NCBI GenBank assembly: GCA_035315685.1
Contig: DATFXR010000862.1
Span: 1-10,507 of the forward strand
DNA: 10,507 nt
Direction of reading: 5' to 3'
From: QHWK01 sp035315685
GTDB lineage: Bacteria; Acidobacteriota; Vicinamibacteria; Vicinamibacterales; CAVVIG01
This document shows positions 1-7,530 of the stretch, in pieces. Each line of letters opens with the position of its first letter. Within the stretch, counting starts at the first letter, position 1. A program made the position numbers and the translations under genes. The notes beneath the pieces were generated by a model. That model saw only the letters and a program-made list of their open reading frames with translations, was not told the DNA's origin and did no database searches.

Positions 1-1214
1 GCGCCGATCCCCTGGACGTTCGGCATCGGGTAGAGCTGCAGGATCTTCAGCGCGATCGGATCGATCATGGCAGTCGGAATCACGTTGTTCGCGAACGGCA
101 GCCGGCCGGTGCCGTCCGGATTCCCGGTGAACGGGTTGTAGACCGTCTGCAGCGAGCCGTTCGTGTTGAACGCCTTGCTGAAGTCGCCGGCTCGAAGCGC
201 CGCGTCGGGCACGGTGAAGAACGTGAACAGGCTCTGCCGGCGCTTGTAGCCTTCGAACGATCCGAAGAAGAACACCTTGTTGTGCTTGATCGGGCCGCCG
301 AGCGTCGCGCCGTAGTTGTTCGTCGTCACCGGCAGGTTGTCCGGCGCTGCCGATTGTGGACCGTTGAAGTAGTACGGCTTCGCGTTCAGCTTGTCGTTGT
401 TGAAGTACTCCAGCGCCGAGCCCCTGAAGCTGTTCGTGCCCGACTTGGTGACGACGGTGACGGCGCCGCCGCCCGCCATGCCCTGCTCGGCGTCGAAGCT
501 GCTGGTCGACACGTCGACGGTGTCGATCGTCTCGGCCGGCGACACGTACATCACGTGGTTCGGCAGCCAGATGTTCATGTTCGTCGCGCCGTCGGTGCGC
601 GTCGAGTTGTTCGTGTTCGCCTGGCCGTTCACGTTGGTCGCGAGCGAACGCGCCGGCGTGTCGGTCTCCGCGTTGCCGAACGCCATCGGCGTCGTCCCCG
701 GCGCGAGGTTGAGCAGCGCCTGGAAGTTGCGGTACCGGTTCAGCGGCATGTTCGTGAGATCTTCCGCCTTCAGGCTGGTATGGACGTCCGCCTTGTCGGT
801 CTGCAGCAGCGGCGATTCGCCGACCACCAGCACCGACTCGCTCACCGCCCCGACTTCCATCCCGACGTCGACGCGGGCAATCTCGCCGATCGTCACCGGG
901 ACGTTGTTCCGCGCGACATCACGGAATCCCGACAGCGTGAACTTGACGTCGTACGGTCCCGCGAGGAGGTTGATGACGCTGTAGGCGCCGTCCGCGTTGG
1001 TGGTCGCCTCACGTGTGAGGTTGGTGTCCCTGTTGACGATCGTCACCGTCACGCCGGGAACGACGGCTCCCGAGCTGTCTCTGACGATCCCGACGATTGT
1101 GCCGTAGAGAATCTGGGCGGTTGCAACCGGAGCGGCCGCGGCGCCCGTGAGGAGAACGAACGAGAGAACCAGCAGACTCCTGACCGACCGCCACCGTCGA
1201 GAAGCATGTCGCAC
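1..1214 (-). CDS. Oar-like TonB-dependent receptor with carboxypeptidase regulatory-like domain, N-terminal part (C-terminus off window)
   Basis: This is an outer-membrane, TonB-energised transporter; the substrate cannot be told. The frame is open from a GTG at 1214 to the window edge (404 codons). The start is supported by GGGAGGAGG four bases upstream. Residues 1-33 form a signal peptide: basic RHASRRWR, then LLVLSFVLLTGAAAA, with cleavage likely at ATA-Q. Residues about 36-115 are a carboxypeptidase-regulatory/CnaB-like fold (GTIVGIVRDSSGAVVPGVTV, NADGAYSVINLLAGPYDV). A plug-like region follows, with VVGESPLLQTD, the NRYRNFQALLNLAPG segment, FDAEQGMAGGGAVTVVTKSG and a barrel entry GGPIKHNKVFFFGSFEGYK. 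These are hallmarks of the Oar-like receptors that are abundant in Acidobacteriota. It has its own promoter and probably starts a transcript. The long plus-strand frames over it are shadows. Confidence 0.93.
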   Translation of the reverse strand, partial: MRHASRRWRSVRSLLVLSFVLLTGAAAAPVATAQILYGTIVGIVRDSSGAVVPGVTVTIVNRDTNLTREATTNADGAYSVINLLAGPYDVKFTLSGFRDVARNNVPVTIGEIARVDVGMEVGAVSESVLVVGESPLLQTDKADVHTSLKAEDLTNMPLNRYRNFQALLNLAPGTTPMAFGNAETDTPARSLATNVNGQANTNNSTRTDGATNMNIWLPNHVMYVSPAETIDTVDVSTSSFDAEQGMAGGGAVTVVTKSGTNSFRGSALEYFNNDKLNAKPYYFNGPQSAAPDNLPVTTNNYGATLGGPIKHNKVFFFGSFEGYKRRQSLFTFFTVPDAALRAGDFSKAFNTNGSLQTVYNPFTGNPDGTGRLPFANNVIPTAMIDPIALKILQLYPMPNVQGIG

Positions 1215-1217
1215 AGG

Positions 1218-1227
1218 CCCTCCTCCC
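1218..1227 (-). promoter_or_regulatory. ribosome binding site deciding the GTG start of the TonB-dependent receptor
   Basis: On the minus strand GGGAGGAGG lies directly upstream of GTG at 1214-1212, with a short spacer. It favours this GTG over the nearby ATG at 1207, which is in another frame and soon reaches a stop. The GTG frame gives a complete signal peptide. Confidence 0.75.
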
Positions 1228-1266
1228 TGCACACAGCAACGGCGCGCACCACGAGTAAACGCGGTC

Positions 1267-1295
1267 AATGTAAAGAGATGTCACCGGACCGTCAA
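1267..1295 (-). promoter_or_regulatory. sigma70-type promoter of the TonB-dependent receptor gene
   Basis: Read on the minus strand, a -35 TTGACG (1295-1290) is followed after exactly 17 bases by a -10 TACATT (1272-1267). It lies about 52 bases upstream of the GTG start at 1214, in the only clearly AT-richer spacer of this part of the window. The match to consensus and the ideal spacing are seen directly; that it is used is inferred. Confidence 0.65.
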
Positions 1296-1309
1296 GGGCG
1301 AATAACAGG

Positions 1310-1325
1310 GTTTTTCAAGAAAAAC
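1310..1325. repeat. AT-rich perfect inverted repeat upstream of the receptor promoter
   Basis: GTTTTTC, two bases AA, then GAAAAAC: 7-bp perfect arms. It sits about 15 bases upstream of the -35 box of the minus-strand receptor promoter. The position suits an activator or operator site or an UP-like element. It is not a classic terminator, because the stem is AT-only and no GC hairpin precedes a T tract. The function is inferred. Confidence 0.45.
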
Positions 1326-1451
1326 TGCCAAACGAACGATCGATCGCAACTCATCGGTCCAGTTGCGCCTGCGGTCCGTCTGCGTCACGACCTGACAGGT
1401 TGGCTCTCTTCACTCCGCTAACTGGCTCATCCGTGAGCGCTCAGCGTGCTC

Positions 1452-2030
1452 TCACCGCCTGGCAGTGGAAGCCGACGCGGGCCGCACGATCAAGTCGTTC
1501 GCAATGTCGAAGGCGACGGCCGTAGTACGCGAGGGACAACACAACGGATCGGCCGCGGAGTAGCGCGCGTACTCCGCGACGAGCCGTCGATCGCTTTCGA
1601 TGATCACCCGGCCGAGTGCGCCGTCGGCGCGACTGTCGACGGGTCGAGGGGACAGCGTGCCGGCGAAGCTCCCGCGCACGAACACGAAATCCTGGAACTG
1701 CAGCGGGCGGCACATCCCGTCGTAGCCAGCCGCCCCGCGGATCACGAGAATCTGCCAGCCGCCTTGAAAGGCGCCGACCAGATCCCAGCCCTGATCCCGC
1801 ACGCGCTTGTCCTCCTCCAACTGTGGAGGACGGGCGAGCTCTCGACAGCGAGGATTGACGTTTCCCGGGATCGGCGGTGCCGCAGGAATCACCATGCCGG
1901 CGGAATTCCACGACGTCGGTTTCGCCGTGTCCAGCCAGGAGGCGAGCTGTGCCTGAGCGCGGCCGATCGCGATGGCGCCGGCCACGATCGCGATGCCGAT
2001 CGACGGCAGACGCAAATGCCGCGAGCTCAT
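1452..2030 (-). CDS. secreted LppP/LprE-like protein of unknown function
   Basis: A small exported protein (192 aa) with no assigned reaction. The start at 2030 was chosen because AGGGA lies seven bases upstream and it gives a clean signal peptide: SSRHLRL, then a hydrophobic stretch IGIAIVAGAIAIG, with cleavage after AQA at about residue 27. The frame is open further upstream to 2111, but that extension is unlike an N-terminus. The mature part carries WDLVGAFQGGWQ, a DFVFVRGSFAGTLSPRP strand-turn, then ARYSAADPLCCPSR near the C-terminus. This pattern resembles the LppP/LprE family of small exported proteins, judged from memory. Four or more cysteines (about residues 62, 107, 164, 165) could form disulfides outside the cytoplasm. 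It is divergent from the TPR-CHAT gene, and the spacer between them (2031-2156) must hold both promoters, though neither is clear. Confidence 0.75.
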   Translation of the reverse strand: MSSRHLRLPSIGIAIVAGAIAIGRAQAQLASWLDTAKPTSWNSAGMVIPAAPPIPGNVNPRCRELARPPQLEEDKRVRDQGWDLVGAFQGGWQILVIRGAAGYDGMCRPLQFQDFVFVRGSFAGTLSPRPVDSRADGALGRVIIESDRRLVAEYARYSAADPLCCPSRTTAVAFDIANDLIVRPASASTARR

Positions 2031-2129
2031 TCGCCATTCCCTCATGCAGGTGTGTATTGTCGGCGAAGAATCACCTTGCCGGATTTTGCGGCATAATTGT
2101 CGGCCTTCCAAATCGTCGAGGGAAACGGC

Positions 2130-2147
2130 ATGCGTGCGGCCGTCTAA
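2130..2147 (+). other. candidate 5-codon leader minicistron before the TPR-CHAT gene
   Basis: ATG-CGT-GCG-GCC-GTC-TAA (Met-Arg-Ala-Ala-Val-stop). A good Shine-Dalgarno sequence, GAGGGA (2118-2123), sits six bases before its ATG. Its stop lies nine bases before the ATG of the big gene at 2157, which itself has only a weak GGAT upstream. The TAA is also in frame with the TPR-CHAT gene, so the latter cannot start earlier. Coupled re-initiation is an inference; the short ORF could be chance. Confidence 0.35.
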
Positions 2148-2156
2148 CGGATAGCC

Positions 2157-5100
2157 ATGGATCTTTCACGCGTCCGTGTGATTCGGCGCAGATCGATCGC
2201 GATTGGCACCACCCTGGTCGCGCTCATGCCTATTGGCGCGCTCGTCTGGCTACGAAGCAGCCACCATGAATCGGGGCTGCAGCACCAGATCGCCGAACTC
2301 GTCGCGGCAGTCGGACCGAACCGACTGTTCGAGCCTCGCCTGGCGGGTGGATTCGCGTATGCCCCTCCCTCACCACCGCTGCGCGCCGCCAAATCGCCTG
2401 GCGCCGGTGCTCCCGATCTCCGAATCGCAGTGGCGAAGATTGAGAAGGTCGCTCTCGAACAGAGGACGCCCCGGGCACTGGCCGCCCTTGGCGTTGCCAA
2501 CCTTGTTAGCGGCAGGGCAGCAGAGGCGGTCGAATCGCTCGAGAGTGCCGTACGCGATGATCCGTCTGATCCGATCGCGTGGAATGATCTGGCGGCTGCA
2601 TACCTGGTACGAGCGGATCACGGCCGACGGCCCGAAGATCTGGTCCGCGCGCTGGCCGCCGCAGATCGTGTGACGCGTGCCGCGCCATATCTCAAAGAGG
2701 CGTGGTTCAATCGTGCGCTGGCGATGGAGGACGTTGGCGGACTACGACGGCAGGCGAGGTACGCCTGGCAGGCGTATTCGAGGATCGACGGGGAGTCGGG
2801 ATGGAGCGTTGAGGCCAGGCGCCATCTGGACTCGCTCTCAGGTACGCCAGTGCAGACCTGGCAACAACTCAAGCCCATCCTGATCAGAAGCAGTGCGCGA
2901 GGAGAGCAACAAGCGATCGTCGAGATCGCGAGGCTGTTTCCGGTCCGGACCCGAGATTACTTGTTCGACGAACTCCTCCCCGCGTGGGCCGCGGCGAAGC
3001 AGGAACGGACTCGAGAGAAAGCAGCGGACGCTCTTCATGCGGCCCGGCTCGTCGCCGATGCCGTCGTGGACGCAACCACGGATCCGATGGCCAACGATAT
3101 CGTTGGCCTCATCGAGTCCGCGTCCCGGCGCGCGCGTCGGCTCGATGATGTCGTCCGCGGAATCTTGACGTTTGGCCGGGCGAGGCGGCTCGCGGCGGAC
3201 AACCAAATCGAATTGTCGCAGTCGCTATTCCAAAACGCCGCCGACACACTGGAGCGAATCGGCAACCCGCTGTTTGCTGAGGCGTTGAACAATCGGGCGG
3301 CCGGTCCGATACTCACTGGCCGATATCAAGAAGCAGCGAGCGCGATCGACAAGCTCACGGTGTTCGCCGAACGCCATCACTACGCTCTGCTAATCGCGCG
3401 CGTGCGCTGGGCTCAGGGCCTGATTGCGCTGGCACGGGCTGACCTCGGGCAATCACTGGTCGAGTATCGCGCCGCACTTCGCGCGTACCAAGCGGCCGGC
3501 GAACGCGAATACGCGATCAGAGTTCGCAACGTCCTCGCCGAAAACCTCCGGTTGCTCGGGCAACTGCGCGAGAGCTGGGATGAACAGCGCGAAGCACTCG
3601 TCATGCTCGATCAGATCGCTGATGTGAGCGGCCGGGAGGCAATCCTGGGGTCGGCGGCAAATGCCTGTCTCCGCGCTGAGCTTCCGAATGCCGCCCTCGC
3701 ATTCTTCGACGATATGGTCGAAGAAGCGGAGCAGTCCGGCCGCCCGCAGCAGATTGTGGGCGCGCGTCTCCGACGGGCGCGCGGGTCGTGGCGCCTCGGC
3801 AGGACCGAGGAAGCAGTTCACGACCTCGAGACTGCGAAAGCATCGTTGTCTCGAATTCCTGACGCGGTGGCCGCCCGAACACAAGAATTGGATGTGCTTG
3901 CTCAAGAGGGTGAAGTCTTCCAGAAGGAGCGGCCGGATCGGGCAATTCAAGCGCTCGACCTCGCGATTGATGCATTCAGGGCGCGAGGCGTACCTCGACG
4001 CCTTCCGAATCTGCTTCTTACGCGCGGCCGTGCCCATCTCTCCCAGGGCGCGTTCGACGCTGCGGCGCGAGATTTTCTGGCCGGCATCGATCTGTTCGAA
4101 GAAGCGCACGGCCGGATCGCCGAGAACGACGTCCGCCTCTCACACTTCGATGAGGCCTGGGATCTCTTCGCTGAAATGATTGCCGTTCAGGCCGGACCGA
4201 AACGCCGTCCAGACCTGGCCCTGAATTTTGCCGAACGCGCGCGCGCGCGCACGTTGGCCGAAGCGGTAACACGGAGCACGACGCCTTCGTCGTCGCCAGA
4301 CGTTTTCGACGTGCGCCTCCGTGCTCCGCTCGCCGGCATGGCAGTCGTGTGTTACCTCTCACTCCCGGATCACCTTCTCGCGTGGGTGTTGACGGATGCT
4401 CGCGCCGATTTTTTCGACCTGACAGTCACACGGAATCAGATCGCGCGCCTGATCGAGGCATATCAGGCAAACGTCATCAGAAAGGCCGGCGCTGCGGTCG
4501 TTGATGCCGATGCGGTGCGTCTCTACGACGCTGTCGTCAAGCCGTTGTCTTCGAGCCTTGCAGGCATCCGCAACGTCGTCTTCGTACCTGACGGTCCGCT
4601 GCATGCGCTTGCATTCGCGGCGCTGAAGAATCCAGAGACTCATAGATACTTTGTCGAGGATCACGCCGTTGGAGTTGCGCCGAGCTTCACGCTGCTCCTG
4701 GAGTCGGTCGATCGCACGCGCGCGATGCCATCTGCCGTAAGCGATGTTCTCGTCGTCGGGGATCCACAGCTCGATCGTGCGACTGCCGGCGACCTGCCGG
4801 ACCTGATCGAGGCAAAGGCGGAAGCACGGGACGTGGCAGCTTTGTATCCGCGAGCGCTCCTTCTCACCGGCGAGGCCGCGAGCAAACAACGCTTTCTGCG
4901 ACGCTTGAACGATTACGCGGTAGTGCATTTCGCTGGTCACGCCATCCAGAACGCCGAATTCCCGTGGCTGTCGCGGCTGCTTCTCGCAGCGGACCCGGGC
5001 ACCGCCGGCTCGGGAACACTCTTCGCGTACGAACTCGCGGCGCTGCGATTGCAGCGTGTCCGGCTCGTCGTACTGGGCGCCTGCGCAACCGCAGCGGGAC

Positions 5101-5402
5101 CCGCACTCAGGGGAGAAGGCGTCTTGAATCTTGCGCGACCGTTTCTCGCCGCCGGTGCGCCGAGCGTCGTCGCCACGCTATGGGACGTTGACGACCACGG
5201 CGGGCGACGCTTATTGACCGCATTCCATCGCTACGTTCGCGCGGGGCAGAGCCCAATTCTGGCCCTGCAAACCGCGCAGCTCGAGCTGCTGAAAAGCGGG
5301 GACACAACGCTCCAAGGGCCAGAGGTCTGGGCGAATTTCGTCCTCATCGGAGCACCCGGTGTGACCGTTCCTCCACACGAGGCTCGACTAAGCCACAACT
5401 GA
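2157..5402 (+). CDS. membrane-anchored TPR protein with C-terminal CHAT (caspase-like) protease domain
   Basis: Predicted cysteine peptidase of the CHAT family (clan CD, caspase/separase fold), 1081 aa. Residues 1-12 are basic (RVRVIRRR) and residues about 13-32 form one hydrophobic segment, giving a likely N-in/C-out anchor without an obvious cleavage site. TPR-like helices appear at about 105-225 and again across about 340-680, for partner recognition. The linker NFAERARARTLAEAV is typical before CHAT domains. The CHAT domain covers about 750-1070: VFVPDGPLHALAF near 808, HFAGHA with likely catalytic His928, LGACATAAG with Cys976, then GEGVLNLARPFLAAGAPSVVATLWDVDD and a final WANFVLIG. Both dyad residues are present, so activity is expected. 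The start is fixed by an in-frame TAA at 2145. The 294-aa gene downstream begins 13 bases after the stop, so they are probably one operon and a functional pair. CHAT identity is firm; substrate and signal are unknown. Confidence 0.93.
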   Translation: MDLSRVRVIRRRSIAIGTTLVALMPIGALVWLRSSHHESGLQHQIAELVAAVGPNRLFEPRLAGGFAYAPPSPPLRAAKSPGAGAPDLRIAVAKIEKVALEQRTPRALAALGVANLVSGRAAEAVESLESAVRDDPSDPIAWNDLAAAYLVRADHGRRPEDLVRALAAADRVTRAAPYLKEAWFNRALAMEDVGGLRRQARYAWQAYSRIDGESGWSVEARRHLDSLSGTPVQTWQQLKPILIRSSARGEQQAIVEIARLFPVRTRDYLFDELLPAWAAAKQERTREKAADALHAARLVADAVVDATTDPMANDIVGLIESASRRARRLDDVVRGILTFGRARRLAADNQIELSQSLFQNAADTLERIGNPLFAEALNNRAAGPILTGRYQEAASAIDKLTVFAERHHYALLIARVRWAQGLIALARADLGQSLVEYRAALRAYQAAGEREYAIRVRNVLAENLRLLGQLRESWDEQREALVMLDQIADVSGREAILGSAANACLRAELPNAALAFFDDMVEEAEQSGRPQQIVGARLRRARGSWRLGRTEEAVHDLETAKASLSRIPDAVAARTQELDVLAQEGEVFQKERPDRAIQALDLAIDAFRARGVPRRLPNLLLTRGRAHLSQGAFDAAARDFLAGIDLFEEAHGRIAENDVRLSHFDEAWDLFAEMIAVQAGPKRRPDLALNFAERARARTLAEAVTRSTTPSSSPDVFDVRLRAPLAGMAVVCYLSLPDHLLAWVLTDARADFFDLTVTRNQIARLIEAYQANVIRKAGAAVVDADAVRLYDAVVKPLSSSLAGIRNVVFVPDGPLHALAFAALKNPETHRYFVEDHAVGVAPSFTLLLESVDRTRAMPSAVSDVLVVGDPQLDRATAGDLPDLIEAKAEARDVAALYPRALLLTGEAASKQRFLRRLNDYAVVHFAGHAIQNAEFPWLSRLLLAADPGTAGSGTLFAYELAALRLQRVRLVVLGACATAAGPALRGEGVLNLARPFLAAGAPSVVATLWDVDDHGGRRLLTAFHRYVRAGQSPILALQTAQLELLKSGDTTLQGPEVWANFVLIGAPGVTVPPHEARLSHN

Positions 5403-5414
5403 AAAGAGGTTGCG

Positions 5415-6299
5415 ATGGCGATTCTACAGCTGCTGTTCGAGGGAATGTGCGGCGTGTTCTGCTGGCAAGACGGTAGAAAGAGGATCGGTGCGGACATTAT
5501 CCTGGTAAACGCGCAATTCAACGCCGCTCTGGGCCTGCCTGAACATCTGGCGGTCCTGCAGGTGCACCACGGAATCTTCGAAGCGAGCGATGTGCCACTG
5601 CGTTCCTCTGCCGCAGAATGGCGAATCGCCGGCCATGCGATCCGTATTGGCGACGGGCAGCCGCCTGCTGAATCGGCAGGACTCGACCTGGTCACGACCG
5701 ATCAGAGCCGGCCCTGGCAAGGGCTGAAATGGACGCTGGACATCGCCAGTTTTGCCCCCGGGAATACACCTCGAAAGGACCTTGCAGTCGGTGGCGAGGG
5801 TCGCGTTGCCGCCGCGATGCGATTGGTCGACGGCACGCTGGAAGCGGCCCCTCCTTCAGTCGGACATTCGACCATCTGGGCGGTGCGGCACGAACCGACG
5901 GCGTTGACCGATCGCATGCTGTACTCGCGAGAATGCCCGGATGCGGTTGAACTTCAGTTCGCGGAACTCGAGCCCGATGGTCGTCTCGTCGGTACCATCA
6001 GAGTGAAACCGGTAGAAGATCGCATTGTGCTGAGGATTCGCAATCTTCCGATGTCGCAGCCCGCGCAGGCCATGCACCGTCACGCACCGGCAAAAGCTCA
6101 CATCCGCGCGGCCTATGAGCTGTTTGACCGAGTGCCGCCGTCGGCAGCTGAGCCGAGGTTCCTGGGATCGATTGTTTCATTGGACCCCTGGGGCCCGAGG
6201 TCAACGGGTGACGATCCGCTGAACTGCTACCATTTCCACTGGCCGCCGCCGCCCGATCCCGCGCCGGACGTGAGCCCGTTTGCGAGCTTTGCGCATTGA
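5415..6299 (+). CDS. conserved-looking protein of unknown function, partner of the TPR-CHAT gene
   Basis: 294 aa, function not recognised. AGAGG (5405-5409) lies five bases before the ATG, and the gene starts 13 bases after the CHAT stop, so co-transcription is very likely. There is no signal peptide or clear membrane helix. The N-terminus is hydrophobic with two cysteines (ILQLLFEGMCGVFCW, Cys12 and Cys16), followed by the strand-like segment ADIILVNAQ and then LPEHLAVLQVHHG. The C-terminal part has HIRAAYELFDRVP and ends in an aromatic, His/Cys- and proline-rich tail (CYHFHWPPPPDP at 271-281). The body looks mostly beta. Genes paired with CHAT proteases can encode their substrates or effectors; that role here is inference from position only. 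It does not match a bacterial gasdermin that I can recognise. Gene reality is strong; function is open. Confidence 0.88.
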   Translation: MAILQLLFEGMCGVFCWQDGRKRIGADIILVNAQFNAALGLPEHLAVLQVHHGIFEASDVPLRSSAAEWRIAGHAIRIGDGQPPAESAGLDLVTTDQSRPWQGLKWTLDIASFAPGNTPRKDLAVGGEGRVAAAMRLVDGTLEAAPPSVGHSTIWAVRHEPTALTDRMLYSRECPDAVELQFAELEPDGRLVGTIRVKPVEDRIVLRIRNLPMSQPAQAMHRHAPAKAHIRAAYELFDRVPPSAAEPRFLGSIVSLDPWGPRSTGDDPLNCYHFHWPPPPDPAPDVSPFASFAH

Positions 6300-6445
6300 T
6301 CGAGCATGCCAGTCGGCTTGCGTCTGTTGGCGCTCGTTCGGCGGGTCTGCTGCGGTGAACGTTGATCGAAGTCGTCGCGATCGATGGTGAGCACGTTGTG
6401 CGTCGCAATGCATCGTCAATGGTTGACGCGGGAGCGGAGCTCGTG

Positions 6446-7410
6446 ATGAATACGCCGGTCTCGTTGCGCGTTCCGCTTCTCGTAGCAGCAGCGTTCTGTG
6501 TCGCCGCGGTGCCCACCGCGCGCGGTCAGCAGCAGGCCACCAACCAGCCTGGCACGAAGTGGACCGACGAGCAGTTGCACCAGTCCGTCGAGCTCGCCCG
6601 CGTCGGCCGGAAACTGACGCCGCAGCGCTGGCCGAACGACGCCCGTGTCGCCGTCTGTCTCAGCTTCGACACCGACAGCGAAGCGCGCTCCTGCGCGACG
6701 GGACGACATCGCCGACGACGTTGTCGGCGTCGGACTTCGGCGCCGAGAGCGGCACTCCGCGGATTCTGAAGATGCTCGACCACTACCAGATTCCGGCGAC
6801 CTTCTTCATGACCGCCGTGGACGCCATGCTGCACCCCGACATGCTCGCCGCAGTTCTGAAAAGCGGCCGGCACGAAGTCGGTGTCCACGGCTGGATTCAC
6901 GAGTTCACGCCGCGGCTCGCCGAAGGCGAAGAAGAGCGGCTCCTCGATCAGGCGATTGCCTACCTGACGAAAGCGACCGGAAGGCGGCCGGTCGGCTATC
7001 GCGCACCATCATGGGCGTTCAGTGCGTCGACACTCGACCTCATTCAGAAGAAGGGCTTTCTCTACGACAGCAGCCTGCAGGCGCTCGACGAACCGTATGA
7101 AATCGTGTCGCGCGGGAAGAACACCGGCATCGTCGAACTGGCGATCGACTGGACGCTGACCGAGACACCGTACCTCGGACAGAACGGCCACATGCCGTCG
7201 CCGGAGTTGCTCTACCAACTCTACAGGGATGAATTCGACGGCGCCTACGAAGAGGGCACGTTGTTCGTGCTGACGCTGCATCCGTATCTGAGCGGGCATC
7301 GCGCGCCGATGCGGCACCTCGATCAGTTCGTCGCCTACATGAAGTCGAAGCCGGGCGTGTGGTTCGCAACCGGCGCGCAGGTCGCCACGTACCTCAAAGA
7401 AGCTCGCTAG
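6446..7410 (+). pseudogene. exported NodB-type polysaccharide deacetylase (CE4), frameshifted
   Basis: A metal-dependent carbohydrate N- or O-deacetylase, resembling HpPgdA/PuuE-like CE4 enzymes. The ATG at 6446 has GGAG six bases upstream and gives a signal peptide (MNTPVSLRVPLLVAAAFCVAAVPTARG-Q, cleavage near residue 26). The first frame runs through WPNDARVAVCLSFDTDSEA, with the motif-1 Asp pair at 6668-6676. It then goes out of frame within about 6682-6690 and hits a stop at 6769. The rest continues in the next frame: RDGTTSPTT, SGTPRILKMLDHYQIPATFF, the metal-binding HGWIH (His codons 6886 and 6898), YRAPSW (7000-7008) and LTLHPYL (His codon 7279). Adding one C near 6686 would restore an intact enzyme of about 321 aa with every CE4 motif. 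The lesion is therefore either a recent mutation or a sequencing error. Spacer 6300-6445 shows no convincing promoter. Confidence 0.85.
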
Positions 7411-7428
7411 GCAGAACCAGGTGATCGG

Positions 7429-7455
7429 CCACGAAGCCGCGAAGGCACCAAGAAT
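7429..7455 (+). repeat. 9-bp periodic repeat, CACGAAG type
   Basis: Three degenerate 9-base units in register: CCACGAAGC, CGCGAAGGC, ACCAAGAAT. It lies in the spacer between two convergent genes. It resembles dispersed ACGAAGG-type intergenic repeats that recur in some environmental bacterial genomes, a recollection rather than a search. It pairs with the CTCTGCG repeat about 50 bases downstream. Confidence 0.5.
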
Positions 7456-7503
7456 CAGCTGTACGTGACACACTGAGAACATCGATCGTTTCAGACCATA
7501 AGA

Positions 7504-7530
7504 CTCTGCGATCTCTGCGAGCTCTGCGGT
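7504..7530 (+). repeat. 9-bp tandem repeat, CTCTGCGNN x3
   Basis: Three perfect-core units CTCTGCGAT, CTCTGCGAG, CTCTGCGGT follow each other without gaps. The core CTCTGCG is identical in all three. The period equals that of the CACGAAG-type block upstream, which suggests one composite element of about 135 bp. No ORF of either strand explains it. Confidence 0.75.

Noticed and set aside
282..1421. Long plus-strand open frame (379 codons) across the receptor
   Set aside because: It is Arg/Val-rich low-complexity translation antisense to a clear receptor frame; a shadow of GC-rich codon use.
1434..1443. 10-bp palindrome TGAGCGCTCA downstream of the LppP/LprE-like gene
   Set aside because: It is short, has no T tract and no partner site; chance is likely in GC-rich DNA.
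4234..4251. Alternating CG run within the CHAT gene (possible Z-DNA)
   Set aside because: It encodes the conserved ERARAR segment before the CHAT domain and is explained by codon choice.
5415..6299. Bacterial gasdermin as identity of the CHAT partner
   Set aside because: The context would fit, but the cysteines sit at 12 and 16 rather than at the extreme N-terminus, and no gasdermin-like sequence pattern is recognisable; no positive evidence.
6680..6700. Programmed ribosomal frameshift in the deacetylase gene
   Set aside because: There is no slippery heptamer, internal Shine-Dalgarno site or downstream hairpin that I can see; a single-base loss explains it more simply.
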